A stretch of 64,000 bases of DNA from Flavobacterium cerinum (GTDB lineage Bacteria > Bacteroidota > Bacteroidia > Flavobacteriales > Flavobacteriaceae), in assembly GCF_004028155.1 (NCBI RefSeq), contig NZ_SBII01000005.1, positions 62,001-126,000 on the forward strand, in the 5' to 3' direction. Positions 7,121-15,704 of this stretch are shown piece after piece. The translations under genes and the position numbers were made by a program. The notes below the pieces were generated by a model that did not search any database, was not told the DNA's origin, and worked only from the letters and a program-made list of their open reading frames with translations. Position 1 is the first letter of the stretch. Each line of letters starts with the position of its first letter.

Positions 7121-9433
7121 TTACTTTTTGTGGGTTACCGGTTTTAGTGCTTTTTTCATGTTTTCTATGGCTCTTCGTTCGCCTCCTTTGTAAGGGTATA
7201 AATGTGATACAGCCGATACATAAGGTTTAGGTATACCTAAAGAATCTAAATCATGGGCATTATACTGCTCATAAGCCTGTGCATTGCGCACAAATGCCGG
7301 ATCGAGCAATAGTGTTTTACCTAATGCTACTAAATCGGCACGGCCATTCAAAAGAATAGTATTTATTTGATCTATATCCTGAATGTATCCTGCTGTAATG
7401 GTTGGAATATGAACGGTGTTTCTAACCATATCAGAGAATGGTGTCTGCCACATTCTGCCCACAGCCGGTTTTTGATTTGCTACCGTTAATCCGGTAGATA
7501 CATTTATAATGTCTGCACCTGCGTTTTTAAACGCTTCGGTAATAGCAATAACATCTTCTTCTGTTATGCCGTCATCTGCCCAATCTGAAGCAGAGATACG
7601 CACACTCATTGGTTTATCGGCAGGGAAAGCCGCTCTCATAGCAGTAAATGCCCTGATAGGAAATTTTAATCTGTTTTCAATACTTCCACCAAATTCATCT
7701 TTACGGATGTTTGTTAGGGGAGATAGGAAAGAAGCCAAAAGGAATCCGTGATGTGCTTGTAGTTCTATCATATCGAAACCAGCTTCATCAGCATTTTTGG
7801 AAGCGTTTACAAATTGCTCTGTAATTATGTCCATCTCTTCCAAAGTCATTTCCTTTGGAATGTTCATGTTTTCATTAAAGGCAATCGGAGATGCAGATAA
7901 CAGTTCCCATGCATTTTCAATTGTGCTGTTACTATCTTCCCAAGGAAATTGTACAGCCCCTTTTCGTCCTGAATGTCCTACTTGGATTCCTATTTTAGAA
8001 GCGCTGTTTTGATGTATGAAATTAGTTACTCTTTTCCAGTTAACTATTTGCTCTGTAGTATATATGCCGGGGCATCCTAAAGTAATTCTTCCGGTAGGAG
8101 ATATGGCAGTAGCTTCAGTTAATATTAACCCGATTCCTCCTGTAGCACGTGCGCCATAATGCATTAAATGCCAATCTGTAACTAATCCGTCTTTAGCATT
8201 ATATTGCTCCATCGGACTCATTACAATACGATTCTCAACTGTCATACCTCTTAAGGTAAAAGGGGTAAAAGCTGCTGAGGCACTGGTGTTCTTATTCCCT
8301 TCACCAGTATTAAAATCTTCTAATACTTTTTGAGTAAAAGAAGGATCTCTTAGTGCAAGATTTTCGAAAGTTACTTTTTTCGAACGTGTCATTACGCTAA
8401 AAGCAAATTTCATGAAATCGTGCTGTATGTGCCTGTCCATGTCTTCAAACCATTGTAATGAAACATTTGCAGCATGCTGGATCATTTCAACACGATTACG
8501 GCGCAGTTTCTCATAATTAGCAAAAACAGCCTGAGTGTCTGTTTTATATTTGATAACAGAATCGGCTAAAGCAATAGCACATTCCATCGCCAGTTTAGTC
8601 CCTGATCCAATAGAGTAGTGAGCAGTAGCCTTAGCGTCGCCTAATAATACTATATTATCAGTATTCCATTTTTTATTGGTAATAACCGGGAATTGTCTCC
8701 AGTGTGAACGATTGGATATTAATCCGTGTCCGTCTAGTTCCTCTTTAAATATCTCCGATATTTTTTTAATAGTATCTTCTTCATCAGTAACGCTAAATCC
8801 TGCCTTCTGCCAGGTTTCATCGGTAGTTTCAAAGATCCATGTACTCATGCCTTCTTCATACTGATAGGTATGTGCTACAAAAGTACCGTAAGGTGTAGTT
8901 CGGAAAAAGTAAGTAAAAGAATCTAATGGTCGTGAAGAGCCTAACCACACAAAACGATTGCTTTTCATTTCTATTTCAGTACCAAACTCTTCTGTGTATT
9001 TTTCACGGATGCCACTGTTTATACCATCGGCAGCTACTATGATATCAGAATCAGAGAACTGGCTTAGATCATCTACATTGGCTTCAAAATGAAGTTCTAC
9101 GCCTTCTTCACGACAGCGTTGCTGCAACAGTTGAAGCAGTGTTTTACGGGAACATCCGCAAAAGCCATTTCCGGTAATGCGCACTTTTTCGCCGTCACGA
9201 GCTACATCAAGTTCGTCCCAATAAGCAAATTTTGTACGTATAAGATCATAGGATTGAGGATCACGGGTTAAGAATTCGCTTAATGTTTCATCAGAGAAGA
9301 CAACACCAAAGCCAAAAGAATCGTCGGCTTTGTTACGTTCATAAACACTCACACTACAGTCGGGTACCGCCTTTTTCAGTAATATTGAAAAATATAAACC
9401 TCCTGGGCCTCCGCCAATTACCGTTACTTTCAT
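7121..9433 (-). CDS. bifunctional salicylyl-CoA 5-hydroxylase / 2-aminobenzoyl-CoA monooxygenase-reductase
   Basis: 770-aa fusion of two flavoenzymes. Residues 1 to about 385 form an FAD-dependent aromatic hydroxylase (dinucleotide motif GGGPGG at 7-12, LLGDAKATAHYSIGSG for the ribityl-binding motif). From about residue 390 there is an Old Yellow Enzyme-type FMN reductase (FTLRGMTVENRIVMSPM, ELQAHHGFLLASFLSP). This architecture is known for 2-aminobenzoyl-CoA monooxygenase/reductase of Azoarcus and for the fused salicylyl-CoA 5-hydroxylase/oxidoreductase. It oxygenates the CoA ester at C5 and may reduce the product. It is the second gene of the operon. Confidence 0.88.
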   Translation of the reverse strand: MKVTVIGGGPGGLYFSILLKKAVPDCSVSVYERNKADDSFGFGVVFSDETLSEFLTRDPQSYDLIRTKFAYWDELDVARDGEKVRITGNGFCGCSRKTLLQLLQQRCREEGVELHFEANVDDLSQFSDSDIIVAADGINSGIREKYTEEFGTEIEMKSNRFVWLGSSRPLDSFTYFFRTTPYGTFVAHTYQYEEGMSTWIFETTDETWQKAGFSVTDEEDTIKKISEIFKEELDGHGLISNRSHWRQFPVITNKKWNTDNIVLLGDAKATAHYSIGSGTKLAMECAIALADSVIKYKTDTQAVFANYEKLRRNRVEMIQHAANVSLQWFEDMDRHIQHDFMKFAFSVMTRSKKVTFENLALRDPSFTQKVLEDFNTGEGNKNTSASAAFTPFTLRGMTVENRIVMSPMEQYNAKDGLVTDWHLMHYGARATGGIGLILTEATAISPTGRITLGCPGIYTTEQIVNWKRVTNFIHQNSASKIGIQVGHSGRKGAVQFPWEDSNSTIENAWELLSASPIAFNENMNIPKEMTLEEMDIITEQFVNASKNADEAGFDMIELQAHHGFLLASFLSPLTNIRKDEFGGSIENRLKFPIRAFTAMRAAFPADKPMSVRISASDWADDGITEEDVIAITEAFKNAGADIINVSTGLTVANQKPAVGRMWQTPFSDMVRNTVHIPTITAGYIQDIDQINTILLNGRADLVALGKTLLLDPAFVRNAQAYEQYNAHDLDSLGIPKPYVSAVSHLYPYKGGERRAIENMKKALKPVTHKK

Positions 9434-9439
9434 TGTATA

Positions 9440-10045
9440 TTAAGGTCTTTTAATTGAAAAAATTTCGCCAAGTTTAGCATAATTAGATCCGGCAAGGCGT
9501 GCGACCGGTCTGTATGTATCCATATTTATCTTGTAATCATCCAGTAATACTGATTCGTCTACATGGAACATAATAATACGGCCTATCATGATAGTAGCTC
9601 CACCATTTTTATGATCTTCCAGGCTATAATGGTGTACAAGTTCACACTCAAATGTAATAGGACTTTCTTTTACCCTAAATGGTTTTACTTTAATGGATGG
9701 GATAGGCGTAAGCCCTGCGTATTCAAATTCATTACCATTTGGTGGTAATTCTATAGATGTAGCATTCATAGCTTCTACTAATTCTTCGGTAGCCATATTC
9801 ACGACAAATTGTTTTGTAGCCAGGACATTGTTAAGAGTGTCCTTATTTTTATCTCCTGTGCGAACAGTAGAAAACATTACATGAGGCGGGTCTTCTCCCA
9901 CGGCATTGAAAAAGGAAAAAGGTGCTAAGTTAGGTACTCCATCTTCGCTGATACTGGATATCCAACCAATAGGGCGGGGTATAACAGCACCGGTTAAGAT
10001 TTTATATATATTTTTCTGACTTGTTTCCAGGGGATCTATTTCCAT
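9440..10045 (-). CDS. flavin reductase family protein
   Basis: 201-aa FMN-binding split-barrel protein of the flavin reductase (DIM6/NTAB) family. Characteristic parts are TGAVIPRPIGWISS, NLAPFSFFN and NMATEEL. It opens the aromatic-acid operon, 6 bases before the hydroxylase gene. Such proteins reduce FMN or FAD with NAD(P)H for a partner oxygenase, but the fused hydroxylase should reduce its own flavin. This one may therefore support another oxygenase or have a different redox role. Similar reductases occur in indole-degradation clusters that feed anthranilate, which is only suggestive here. Confidence 0.8.
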   Translation of the reverse strand: MEIDPLETSQKNIYKILTGAVIPRPIGWISSISEDGVPNLAPFSFFNAVGEDPPHVMFSTVRTGDKNKDTLNNVLATKQFVVNMATEELVEAMNATSIELPPNGNEFEYAGLTPIPSIKVKPFRVKESPITFECELVHHYSLEDHKNGGATIMIGRIIMFHVDESVLLDDYKINMDTYRPVARLAGSNYAKLGEIFSIKRP

Positions 10046-10108
10046 ACTAACAGTTACTAATGGCTACAAATAAAAGAAAATTTTATGATCAAATTTTATA
10101 CATTTTTG

Positions 10109-10162
10109 TTATAAAACATGTTCATTCAGATTATTTTTCAATTATACTTATTATAAAACCTG
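10109..10162. repeat. two 12-bp direct repeats, possible operator pair
   Basis: TTATAAAACATG (10109-10120) and TTATAAAACCTG (10151-10162) differ at one base. Their starts are 42 bp apart, about four helical turns, so they face the same side of the DNA. They lie upstream of the aromatic-acid operon and could bind its regulator. The region is AT-rich, so chance cannot be excluded. Confidence 0.3.
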
Positions 10163-10296
10163 ATTTACAGAGAACTTAATAAGAAAGTGTAAATTTATAA
10201 TACTTTAAAAATTATAAATAAAAATTACATTGTAAATAAAAAAATGATAAATTCATTTAATTATTCATTTTAAGGAACGAAAGTGTATAAAGTTAT

Positions 10297-10328
10297 TTGG
10301 CATGACAATCATATCCTTATTATATTTA
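10297..10328 (+). promoter_or_regulatory. putative acs promoter (Bacteroidota type)
   Basis: TTG at 10297-10299 and TATATTTA at 10321-10328 are 21 bp apart. They match the Bacteroidota consensus TTG-N17-23-TANNTTTG with one mismatch and lie 36 bp ahead of the acs start codon. Confidence 0.4.
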
Positions 10329-10363
10329 CAGATAAATAAACAAGAAACTAACCTTTAGAGAAT

Positions 10364-12271
10364 ATGAGTTACTACCAGGTAAAAAGTTTAGAACAATATT
10401 TTAAACATTATAATAAATCGGTAAGGGAACCAAGAAAATTTTGGGATAAAATAGCCGATGAAAACTTCACGTGGTATCAAAAGTGGGATAAGGTAGTAGA
10501 ATTTGATATGCAGGAAGCCGAGATTAAATGGTTTGTTAATGCAAAAGTGAATATCACTAAAAACTGTATTGACCGTCATTTGGCAAAAAGAGGTACAAAA
10601 ACGGCTATTATATTTGAACCGAATGATCCAAAAGAAGAAGCTCAGCATATAACATACAATGAGTTGTATGAGCGTGTTGCGAAAATGGCTAATGTTTTAC
10701 GCGATCAGGGTATTAAAAAGGGAGACAGGGTATGTATTTACCTGCCAATGATACCTGAACTTGCAGTTGCTGTTTTGGCCTGTGCAAGAATTGGAGCGAT
10801 AAACTCTGTAGTATTTGCAGGGTTTTCTGCTTCAGCTGTAGCTACCAGAATAATTGACTCAGGTTGTAAACTTGTCATAACTTCTGATGGTGGCTTTAGA
10901 GGTAGTAAAACAATAGAACTTAAAAGTATTATTGATGAGGCTTTGCAAAAATGTCCAACGGTAGAAAAGGTACTTGTTGTTAAGAGAACCAATACCAATG
11001 TAAATATGCAGGAAGGGCGTGACCAATGGTTACAGCCGCTTCTTGATGATGCTGTACCTAATAATGTAGCAGAAATAATGGATGCAGAAGACCCATTATT
11101 TATATTGTATACATCAGGGTCTACAGGAAAACCTAAAGGGATGATGCACACCACTGCCGGGTACATGGTGTATACGGCTTATACTTTTAAGAATATTTTT
11201 GCTTACGAAGAAAATGATGTATACTGGTGTACTGCCGATATTGGCTGGATAACCGGACATTCTTATATTTTATACGGACCACTTTTAAATGGTGCTACTA
11301 CAGTAATTTTTGAAGGTGTACCTTCTTATCCTGATTTTGGACGTTTCTGGGAAGTAATAGACAAACATAAAGTAACACAGTTTTATACTGCACCAACAGC
11401 AATACGTTCTTTAGCTAAAGAAAATTGGAGTTGGGTGGATAACCACGATCTTTCAACCTTAAAAGTTATTGGATCTGTTGGAGAGCCTATAAATGAAGAG
11501 GCGTGGCACTGGTACAATGACCATGTAGGTAAGAAAAAATGCCCTATTGTAGATACCTGGTGGCAAACAGAAACCGGAGGTATAATGATATCACCATTAC
11601 CTTTTGTAACGCCTACAAAACCTACTTATGCAACATTGCCATTACCAGGAATACAGCCAGTGTTGATGGATGAACTTCGTAATGAGATTGAAGGCAATCA
11701 GGTAGTGGGCAGTCTTTGTATTAAATTTCCATGGCCGGGTATTGCAAGAACAATATGGGGAGATCATCAGCGTTTTAAAGAGACCTACTTCTCTACTTTT
11801 CCGGGTAAATACTTCACTGGAGATGGTGCTCTTAGAGATGAGGTAGGGTATTATAGAATTACAGGCAGGGTGGATGACGTAGTTATTGTTTCGGGTCATA
11901 ATCTTGGAACAGCACCTATTGAAGATGCTATTAACGAGCATCCGGCAGTAGCAGAATCGGCTATTGTTGGTTTTCCACATGATGTTAAAGGTAACGCTTT
12001 ATACGGCTTTATTATTCTGAAAGAATCAGGTGAAGGTCGTGATAGAGAAAACCTTATAAGGGAAATTAATGAGCATGTGTCCAGTCATATTGGACCAATT
12101 GCCAAGCTGGATAAAATACAATTCGTTTCAGGCTTGCCAAAGACGCGTTCAGGTAAGATCATGAGAAGAATACTCCGTAAGATTGCTGAAGGGGATTATT
12201 CTAATTTTGGTGATACAAGTACACTGCTTAATCCTGAAATTGTTGAAGAAATAAAAGAAGGAAAATTATAA
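10364..12271 (+). CDS. acs: acetyl-CoA synthetase
   Basis: 635-aa AMP-forming acetate-CoA ligase. It has the N-terminal ACAS domain (YFKHYNKSVREPRKFW), the P-loop YTSGSTGKPKG at about 248-258, DTWWQTETGG, the TGD..R hinge and the C-terminal PKTRSGKIMRR with the catalytic, usually acetylatable lysine near residue 600. It activates acetate to acetyl-CoA in the cytoplasm. The length is normal for Acs. It is transcribed divergently from the aromatic-acid operon and ends in its own terminator, so it is probably monocistronic. Confidence 0.93.
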   Translation: MSYYQVKSLEQYFKHYNKSVREPRKFWDKIADENFTWYQKWDKVVEFDMQEAEIKWFVNAKVNITKNCIDRHLAKRGTKTAIIFEPNDPKEEAQHITYNELYERVAKMANVLRDQGIKKGDRVCIYLPMIPELAVAVLACARIGAINSVVFAGFSASAVATRIIDSGCKLVITSDGGFRGSKTIELKSIIDEALQKCPTVEKVLVVKRTNTNVNMQEGRDQWLQPLLDDAVPNNVAEIMDAEDPLFILYTSGSTGKPKGMMHTTAGYMVYTAYTFKNIFAYEENDVYWCTADIGWITGHSYILYGPLLNGATTVIFEGVPSYPDFGRFWEVIDKHKVTQFYTAPTAIRSLAKENWSWVDNHDLSTLKVIGSVGEPINEEAWHWYNDHVGKKKCPIVDTWWQTETGGIMISPLPFVTPTKPTYATLPLPGIQPVLMDELRNEIEGNQVVGSLCIKFPWPGIARTIWGDHQRFKETYFSTFPGKYFTGDGALRDEVGYYRITGRVDDVVIVSGHNLGTAPIEDAINEHPAVAESAIVGFPHDVKGNALYGFIILKESGEGRDRENLIREINEHVSSHIGPIAKLDKIQFVSGLPKTRSGKIMRRILRKIAEGDYSNFGDTSTLLNPEIVEEIKEGKL

Positions 12272-12290
12272 TTAGTTTTTAAATTGAGTG

Positions 12291-12326
12291 GAAGCGGCTT
12301 CATAATTATGAAGCCGCTTCTTTTTT
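12291..12326 (+). terminator. acs terminator
   Basis: GAAGCGGCTTCATA pairs with TATGAAGCCGCTTC around a 2-4 base loop and is followed by six T residues. It is a textbook rho-independent terminator 20 bases after acs. Confidence 0.9.
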
Positions 12327-12374
12327 GGGTAAATAATAACATTGACCTGTAAGGTTTTGCCTAAATTAGCTTTT

Positions 12375-13505
12375 ATGGAAACAAACCATGATGTCGTGAT
12401 TATAGGCGGCGGTCTTGCAGGATTGACGGCTGGGATTCATTTGTCAAAAGCGAAATTATCAGTTATGATAATCGAGAAATCATTTTACCCCAGGCATAAG
12501 GTGTGTGGGGAATATATTTCTAATGAAATACTGTCCTATTTGGAATGGTTAGATATAGATATATCTGAACTCCATCCTGCAAAAATCGATACATTTCAAT
12601 TAACGACTTTATCAGGGAACAACATAAATGCAAAATTGCCTTTAGGTGGCTTTGGAATCAGTAGACATACATTAGATCATTTTTTGTGTAAAAAGGCGCT
12701 GTCAAACGGTTGTAAGGTGCTAAGTGAACAGGTTACTGGTGTTTCGTTTAATGACGAGGTTTTTACGATCATGACCTCTGAAGCTGTTTTTTCAACAAAA
12801 GTAGTTTTAGGTGCTTATGGCAAACGTTCCAATGTCGATTTGGTACTGGGTCGGGCATTTGTAAAGCATAAATCGCCGTGGCTGGCTGTAAAAGCACATT
12901 ATAAAGGCAATTTTCATAATAATATTGTTGCACTTCATAATTTTTCAGGTGGTTACTGTGGTGTTTCTAAAGTAGAGAATGATATTTTAAATATTTGTTA
13001 CCTGGCAGATTATACTACGTTCAAAAAACATAAGAACATAGAGGACTATCAAAGGCAGGTGCTTTATAAAAACAAGCATCTTAAGAATATTTTTGAAAAC
13101 AGCACTATGGTATTTGATAAGCCTTTAACTATAAGTCAGATCTGTTTTGATGAAAAAACTATTGTCGAAAATCACATACTCATGATCGGTGATACTGCCG
13201 GGCTTATCCATCCACTATGCGGTAATGGTATGGCAATGGCAATACACAGTGCTAAAATTGCATCAGAGTTAGTTGTCAATTTTAATAAAGGTATAATTAC
13301 TTCAAGAAAAGAGTTGGAAAAGAAATACATCAAGGAGTGGAATAGAAATTTCGGGAAAAGAATGCATACAGGTAAATTATTAGCGAAAGCTTTACAAAGG
13401 CCTGCTATTTCAAGGGTCTTATTTTCTTTTATTTTTTTATGGCCACGGTTATTAGACATAATCATTAGGCGTACGCATGGCAAACCTATACAAATAAGCA
13501 ATTAA
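12375..13505 (+). CDS. FAD-dependent oxidoreductase of the type III PKS cluster
   Basis: 376-aa flavoprotein of the geranylgeranyl-reductase/aromatic-hydroxylase-like superfamily. It has VVIIGGGLAG at 8-16, the second FAD motif YPRHKVCGEYIS, and MIGDTAGLIHPLCGNGMAMA near the C-terminal third. ATG 12375 is chosen because it directly precedes the FAD motif; an upstream TTG would add an unlikely extension. It is the first gene of the cluster, with the next ATG overlapping its stop by one base. Related flavoproteins often sit beside type III PKS genes and oxidise or hydroxylate the polyketide product. Its exact reaction is unknown. Confidence 0.8.
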   Translation: METNHDVVIIGGGLAGLTAGIHLSKAKLSVMIIEKSFYPRHKVCGEYISNEILSYLEWLDIDISELHPAKIDTFQLTTLSGNNINAKLPLGGFGISRHTLDHFLCKKALSNGCKVLSEQVTGVSFNDEVFTIMTSEAVFSTKVVLGAYGKRSNVDLVLGRAFVKHKSPWLAVKAHYKGNFHNNIVALHNFSGGYCGVSKVENDILNICYLADYTTFKKHKNIEDYQRQVLYKNKHLKNIFENSTMVFDKPLTISQICFDEKTIVENHILMIGDTAGLIHPLCGNGMAMAIHSAKIASELVVNFNKGIITSRKELEKKYIKEWNRNFGKRMHTGKLLAKALQRPAISRVLFSFIFLWPRLLDIIIRRTHGKPIQISN

Positions 13506-14215
13506 TGAGTATTACTACTAGTTACAGGGCAGACGGAACCGAAATAATGGATGATTTTTTGCTTGAAGGCGAAGAATTGCGCAACGCTTTGGATAAAATT
13601 GCAGATATAAACAGGCTTTTGGGAGGTAACAAACTTACACTTAATGGGGTGAAGCAATTATTAAAAAAAACGACTAAACAAGGAATTGTTATTGTCGATG
13701 TTGGCTGTGGTAATGGAGATATGCTCAGGATGCTTGCCGATTATGGAAAAGAAGCGAATATTGATTTCAGGCTTATAGGTATTGATGCAAATAAATATAC
13801 AATTAACTATGCAGGGAAATTGTCCAAAGATTATCTGAATATTGAATATAAATGCCTTGATATTTTTGAAGATGACTTTAAGGTTCTCAATTATGATATC
13901 GTGTTGTGCACCCTTACATTACACCACTTTAAAGATGATGAGATATTAAAAATTATAGCTACCTTTAATAAGAATGCAACAGTAGGAGTGGTGATAAATG
14001 ATTTGCATCGTAGTAAAATTGCTTATAGATTGTTTTCTATTATGTGCAAGTTATTTAATCTTAACCGCATGTCAAGGGAAGATGGATTGTTATCCATTTT
14101 AAGAGGTTTTAAAAAAGAAGAATTAGAACTTTATTCAAAAAAACTGAATTTAAATAACAGCCAAATCCAGTGGAAATGGGCTTTTCGTTACCAATGGATA
14201 ATATCTAAACTATGA
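13505..14215 (+). CDS. SAM-dependent methyltransferase of the type III PKS cluster
   Basis: 236-aa class I methyltransferase. The SAM-binding glycine motif is VDVGCGNGD at about 64-72, followed by IGIDANKYTI and the post-motif region LCTLTLHHFKDDEIL. It overlaps the preceding gene by one base and the type III PKS gene by four (ATGA), implying translational coupling. It probably methylates the polyketide or its oxidised form, as small methyltransferases next to type III PKSs do elsewhere. The acceptor is unknown. Confidence 0.82.
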   Translation: MSITTSYRADGTEIMDDFLLEGEELRNALDKIADINRLLGGNKLTLNGVKQLLKKTTKQGIVIVDVGCGNGDMLRMLADYGKEANIDFRLIGIDANKYTINYAGKLSKDYLNIEYKCLDIFEDDFKVLNYDIVLCTLTLHHFKDDEILKIIATFNKNATVGVVINDLHRSKIAYRLFSIMCKLFNLNRMSREDGLLSILRGFKKEELELYSKKLNLNNSQIQWKWAFRYQWIISKL

Positions 14216-15264
14216 GCGTAAAAATTGTAACTGTTGCAAAACAACTTCCTAAATATTCCAGAGAAACCAAAGAAATACTCCCCTTGTTGGATAACTGGCT
14301 GGAAGGCCAGAATGAAAGATTTATTAAAAAAGTAAAAAAGATATTTGAAGGTGCTGCTGTAGACAGGCGATACTCTATAATGGAACCATTAGAGGTTTTT
14401 ACAGCTACTTCTTTTGAAGAAAAAAATGATATTTATTGTAGAGAGGTGATTGATCTTGGGGAGAAAGTGCTTGTGAAAGCTCTTAATAAAGCAGGATGGA
14501 AACCTGAAGATATTGATTACATTATTACAGTAAGCTGTACCGGAATAATGATTCCGTCATTAGATGCTTATCTTATCAATAAACTGAGGTTGAGGCAGGA
14601 TATCGTACGATTACCTGTTACCGAAATGGGATGTGCTGCAGGAATATCAGGTATAATATATGCTAAGAATTTCCTGAAAGCCAATCTTGGTAAAAGAGCC
14701 GCAGTGATTGCAGTAGAATCACCAACAGCAACTTTTCAATTGGATGATTTTTCTATGCCCAACATTGTTAGTGCCGCTATTTTTGGAGACGGTGCTGCCT
14801 GTTGTCTTTTATCTTCACATAACGATGATGAAGGCCCTGAGATCATTGACGAACAAATGTATCATTTTTATGATGCTGAGCATATGATGGGTTTTAAACT
14901 TACAAATTCAGGATTACAGATGATTTTAGATATTGAAGTACCCGACACAATTTCGTCACACTTTGAGAGTATCATATATCCTTTTTTAAAGCGTAATGAG
15001 TTAAAAATAGAAGATATTGATCATTTGATATTTCACCCGGGAGGTAAAAAGATTGTTAATACAGTCGAAGATCTTTTTTTAGGATTAGGAAAAAACATTA
15101 ATGACACTAAGGAAGTTTTAAGGCTTTATGGTAACATGTCTAGTGCCACAGTTTTATATGTGTTGGAACGGGTTATGGATACTAAACCTAAAAAAGGAGA
15201 AAAGGGAGTTATGCTAAGCTTTGGACCGGGATTCTCGGCGCAACGTGTTTTATTACAATGGTAA
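14212..15264 (+). CDS. type III polyketide synthase (chalcone/stilbene synthase family)
   Basis: 350-aa homodimeric thiolase-fold synthase. The complete Cys-His-Asn triad is visible: TEMGCAAG (C141), IFHPGGKK (H275) and YGNMSSATV (N308), with the C-terminal GFGP-like loop as LSFGPGFSAQ. It condenses a starter acyl thioester with malonyl-CoA units and cyclises the chain to an alkylpyrone, resorcinol or similar ring. The clustered ACP, ketosynthase and dehydratase suggest an ACP-bound, possibly unsaturated or modified fatty starter made locally. The product is not predictable from sequence alone. Confidence 0.9.
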   Translation: MSVKIVTVAKQLPKYSRETKEILPLLDNWLEGQNERFIKKVKKIFEGAAVDRRYSIMEPLEVFTATSFEEKNDIYCREVIDLGEKVLVKALNKAGWKPEDIDYIITVSCTGIMIPSLDAYLINKLRLRQDIVRLPVTEMGCAAGISGIIYAKNFLKANLGKRAAVIAVESPTATFQLDDFSMPNIVSAAIFGDGAACCLLSSHNDDEGPEIIDEQMYHFYDAEHMMGFKLTNSGLQMILDIEVPDTISSHFESIIYPFLKRNELKIEDIDHLIFHPGGKKIVNTVEDLFLGLGKNINDTKEVLRLYGNMSSATVLYVLERVMDTKPKKGEKGVMLSFGPGFSAQRVLLQW

Positions 15265-15266
15265 TT

Positions 15267-15704
15267 ATGGATTTTAAAGAAATACTATCGAAACTTCCTT
15301 ATGAAAAACCTTTTCTGTTTGTGGATGAATTACTTAATGTTGATGAAAACGGGGTAAAAGGAACTTATTTTTTTAAAGAAGATTTGGATTTTTATAAAGG
15401 TCATTTTAAAGGAAATCCTGTAACTCCGGGAGTTATATTAACGGAAACAATGGCTCAGATAGGCGTTGTTTGTCTCGGTATTTTTTTACTAAATAAAGAC
15501 TTAAATAAAAACAATATAATAACCTTAACATCAACTGAAATGGAATTTTTAAAACCAGTTTTACCAAATGAAAAAGTAACTGTTGTTTCAGAGAAAATAT
15601 ATTTTCGTTTTGGGAAACTTAAATGCCGCGTGGTTATGCTGAATGAAGTTGAAGAACAGGTTTGTAAGGGTACAATTTCAGGAATGATACTGCAACAAAA
15701 ATGA
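15267..15704 (+). CDS. FabZ/FabA-like 3-hydroxyacyl-ACP dehydratase
   Basis: 145-aa hot-dog-fold dehydratase with the FabZ-like motif GHFKGNPVTPGV (H46) and the glutamate in LTETMAQIG (E60). The ATG at 15267, three bases after the PKS stop, gives the usual FabZ N-terminus (ILSKLPYEKPFLFVDE). An ATG nine bases earlier overlaps the PKS gene. It would dehydrate 3-hydroxyacyl groups on the cluster's own ACP. It overlaps the ketosynthase start by four bases. Confidence 0.83.
   Translation: MDFKEILSKLPYEKPFLFVDELLNVDENGVKGTYFFKEDLDFYKGHFKGNPVTPGVILTETMAQIGVVCLGIFLLNKDLNKNNIITLTSTEMEFLKPVLPNEKVTVVSEKIYFRFGKLKCRVVMLNEVEEQVCKGTISGMILQQK

Larger units (their letters stand above)
10046..10363. other. 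divergent intergenic region between the aromatic operon and acs
   Basis: About 318 bp of very AT-rich noncoding DNA with no credible open frame. It must hold the promoters for both directions. It contains an inverted repeat (TTTTATA at 10094, TATAAAA at 10110) and two near-identical direct repeats of TTATAAAAC[A/C]TG at 10109 and 10151. No regulator gene is adjacent. Confidence 0.6.
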
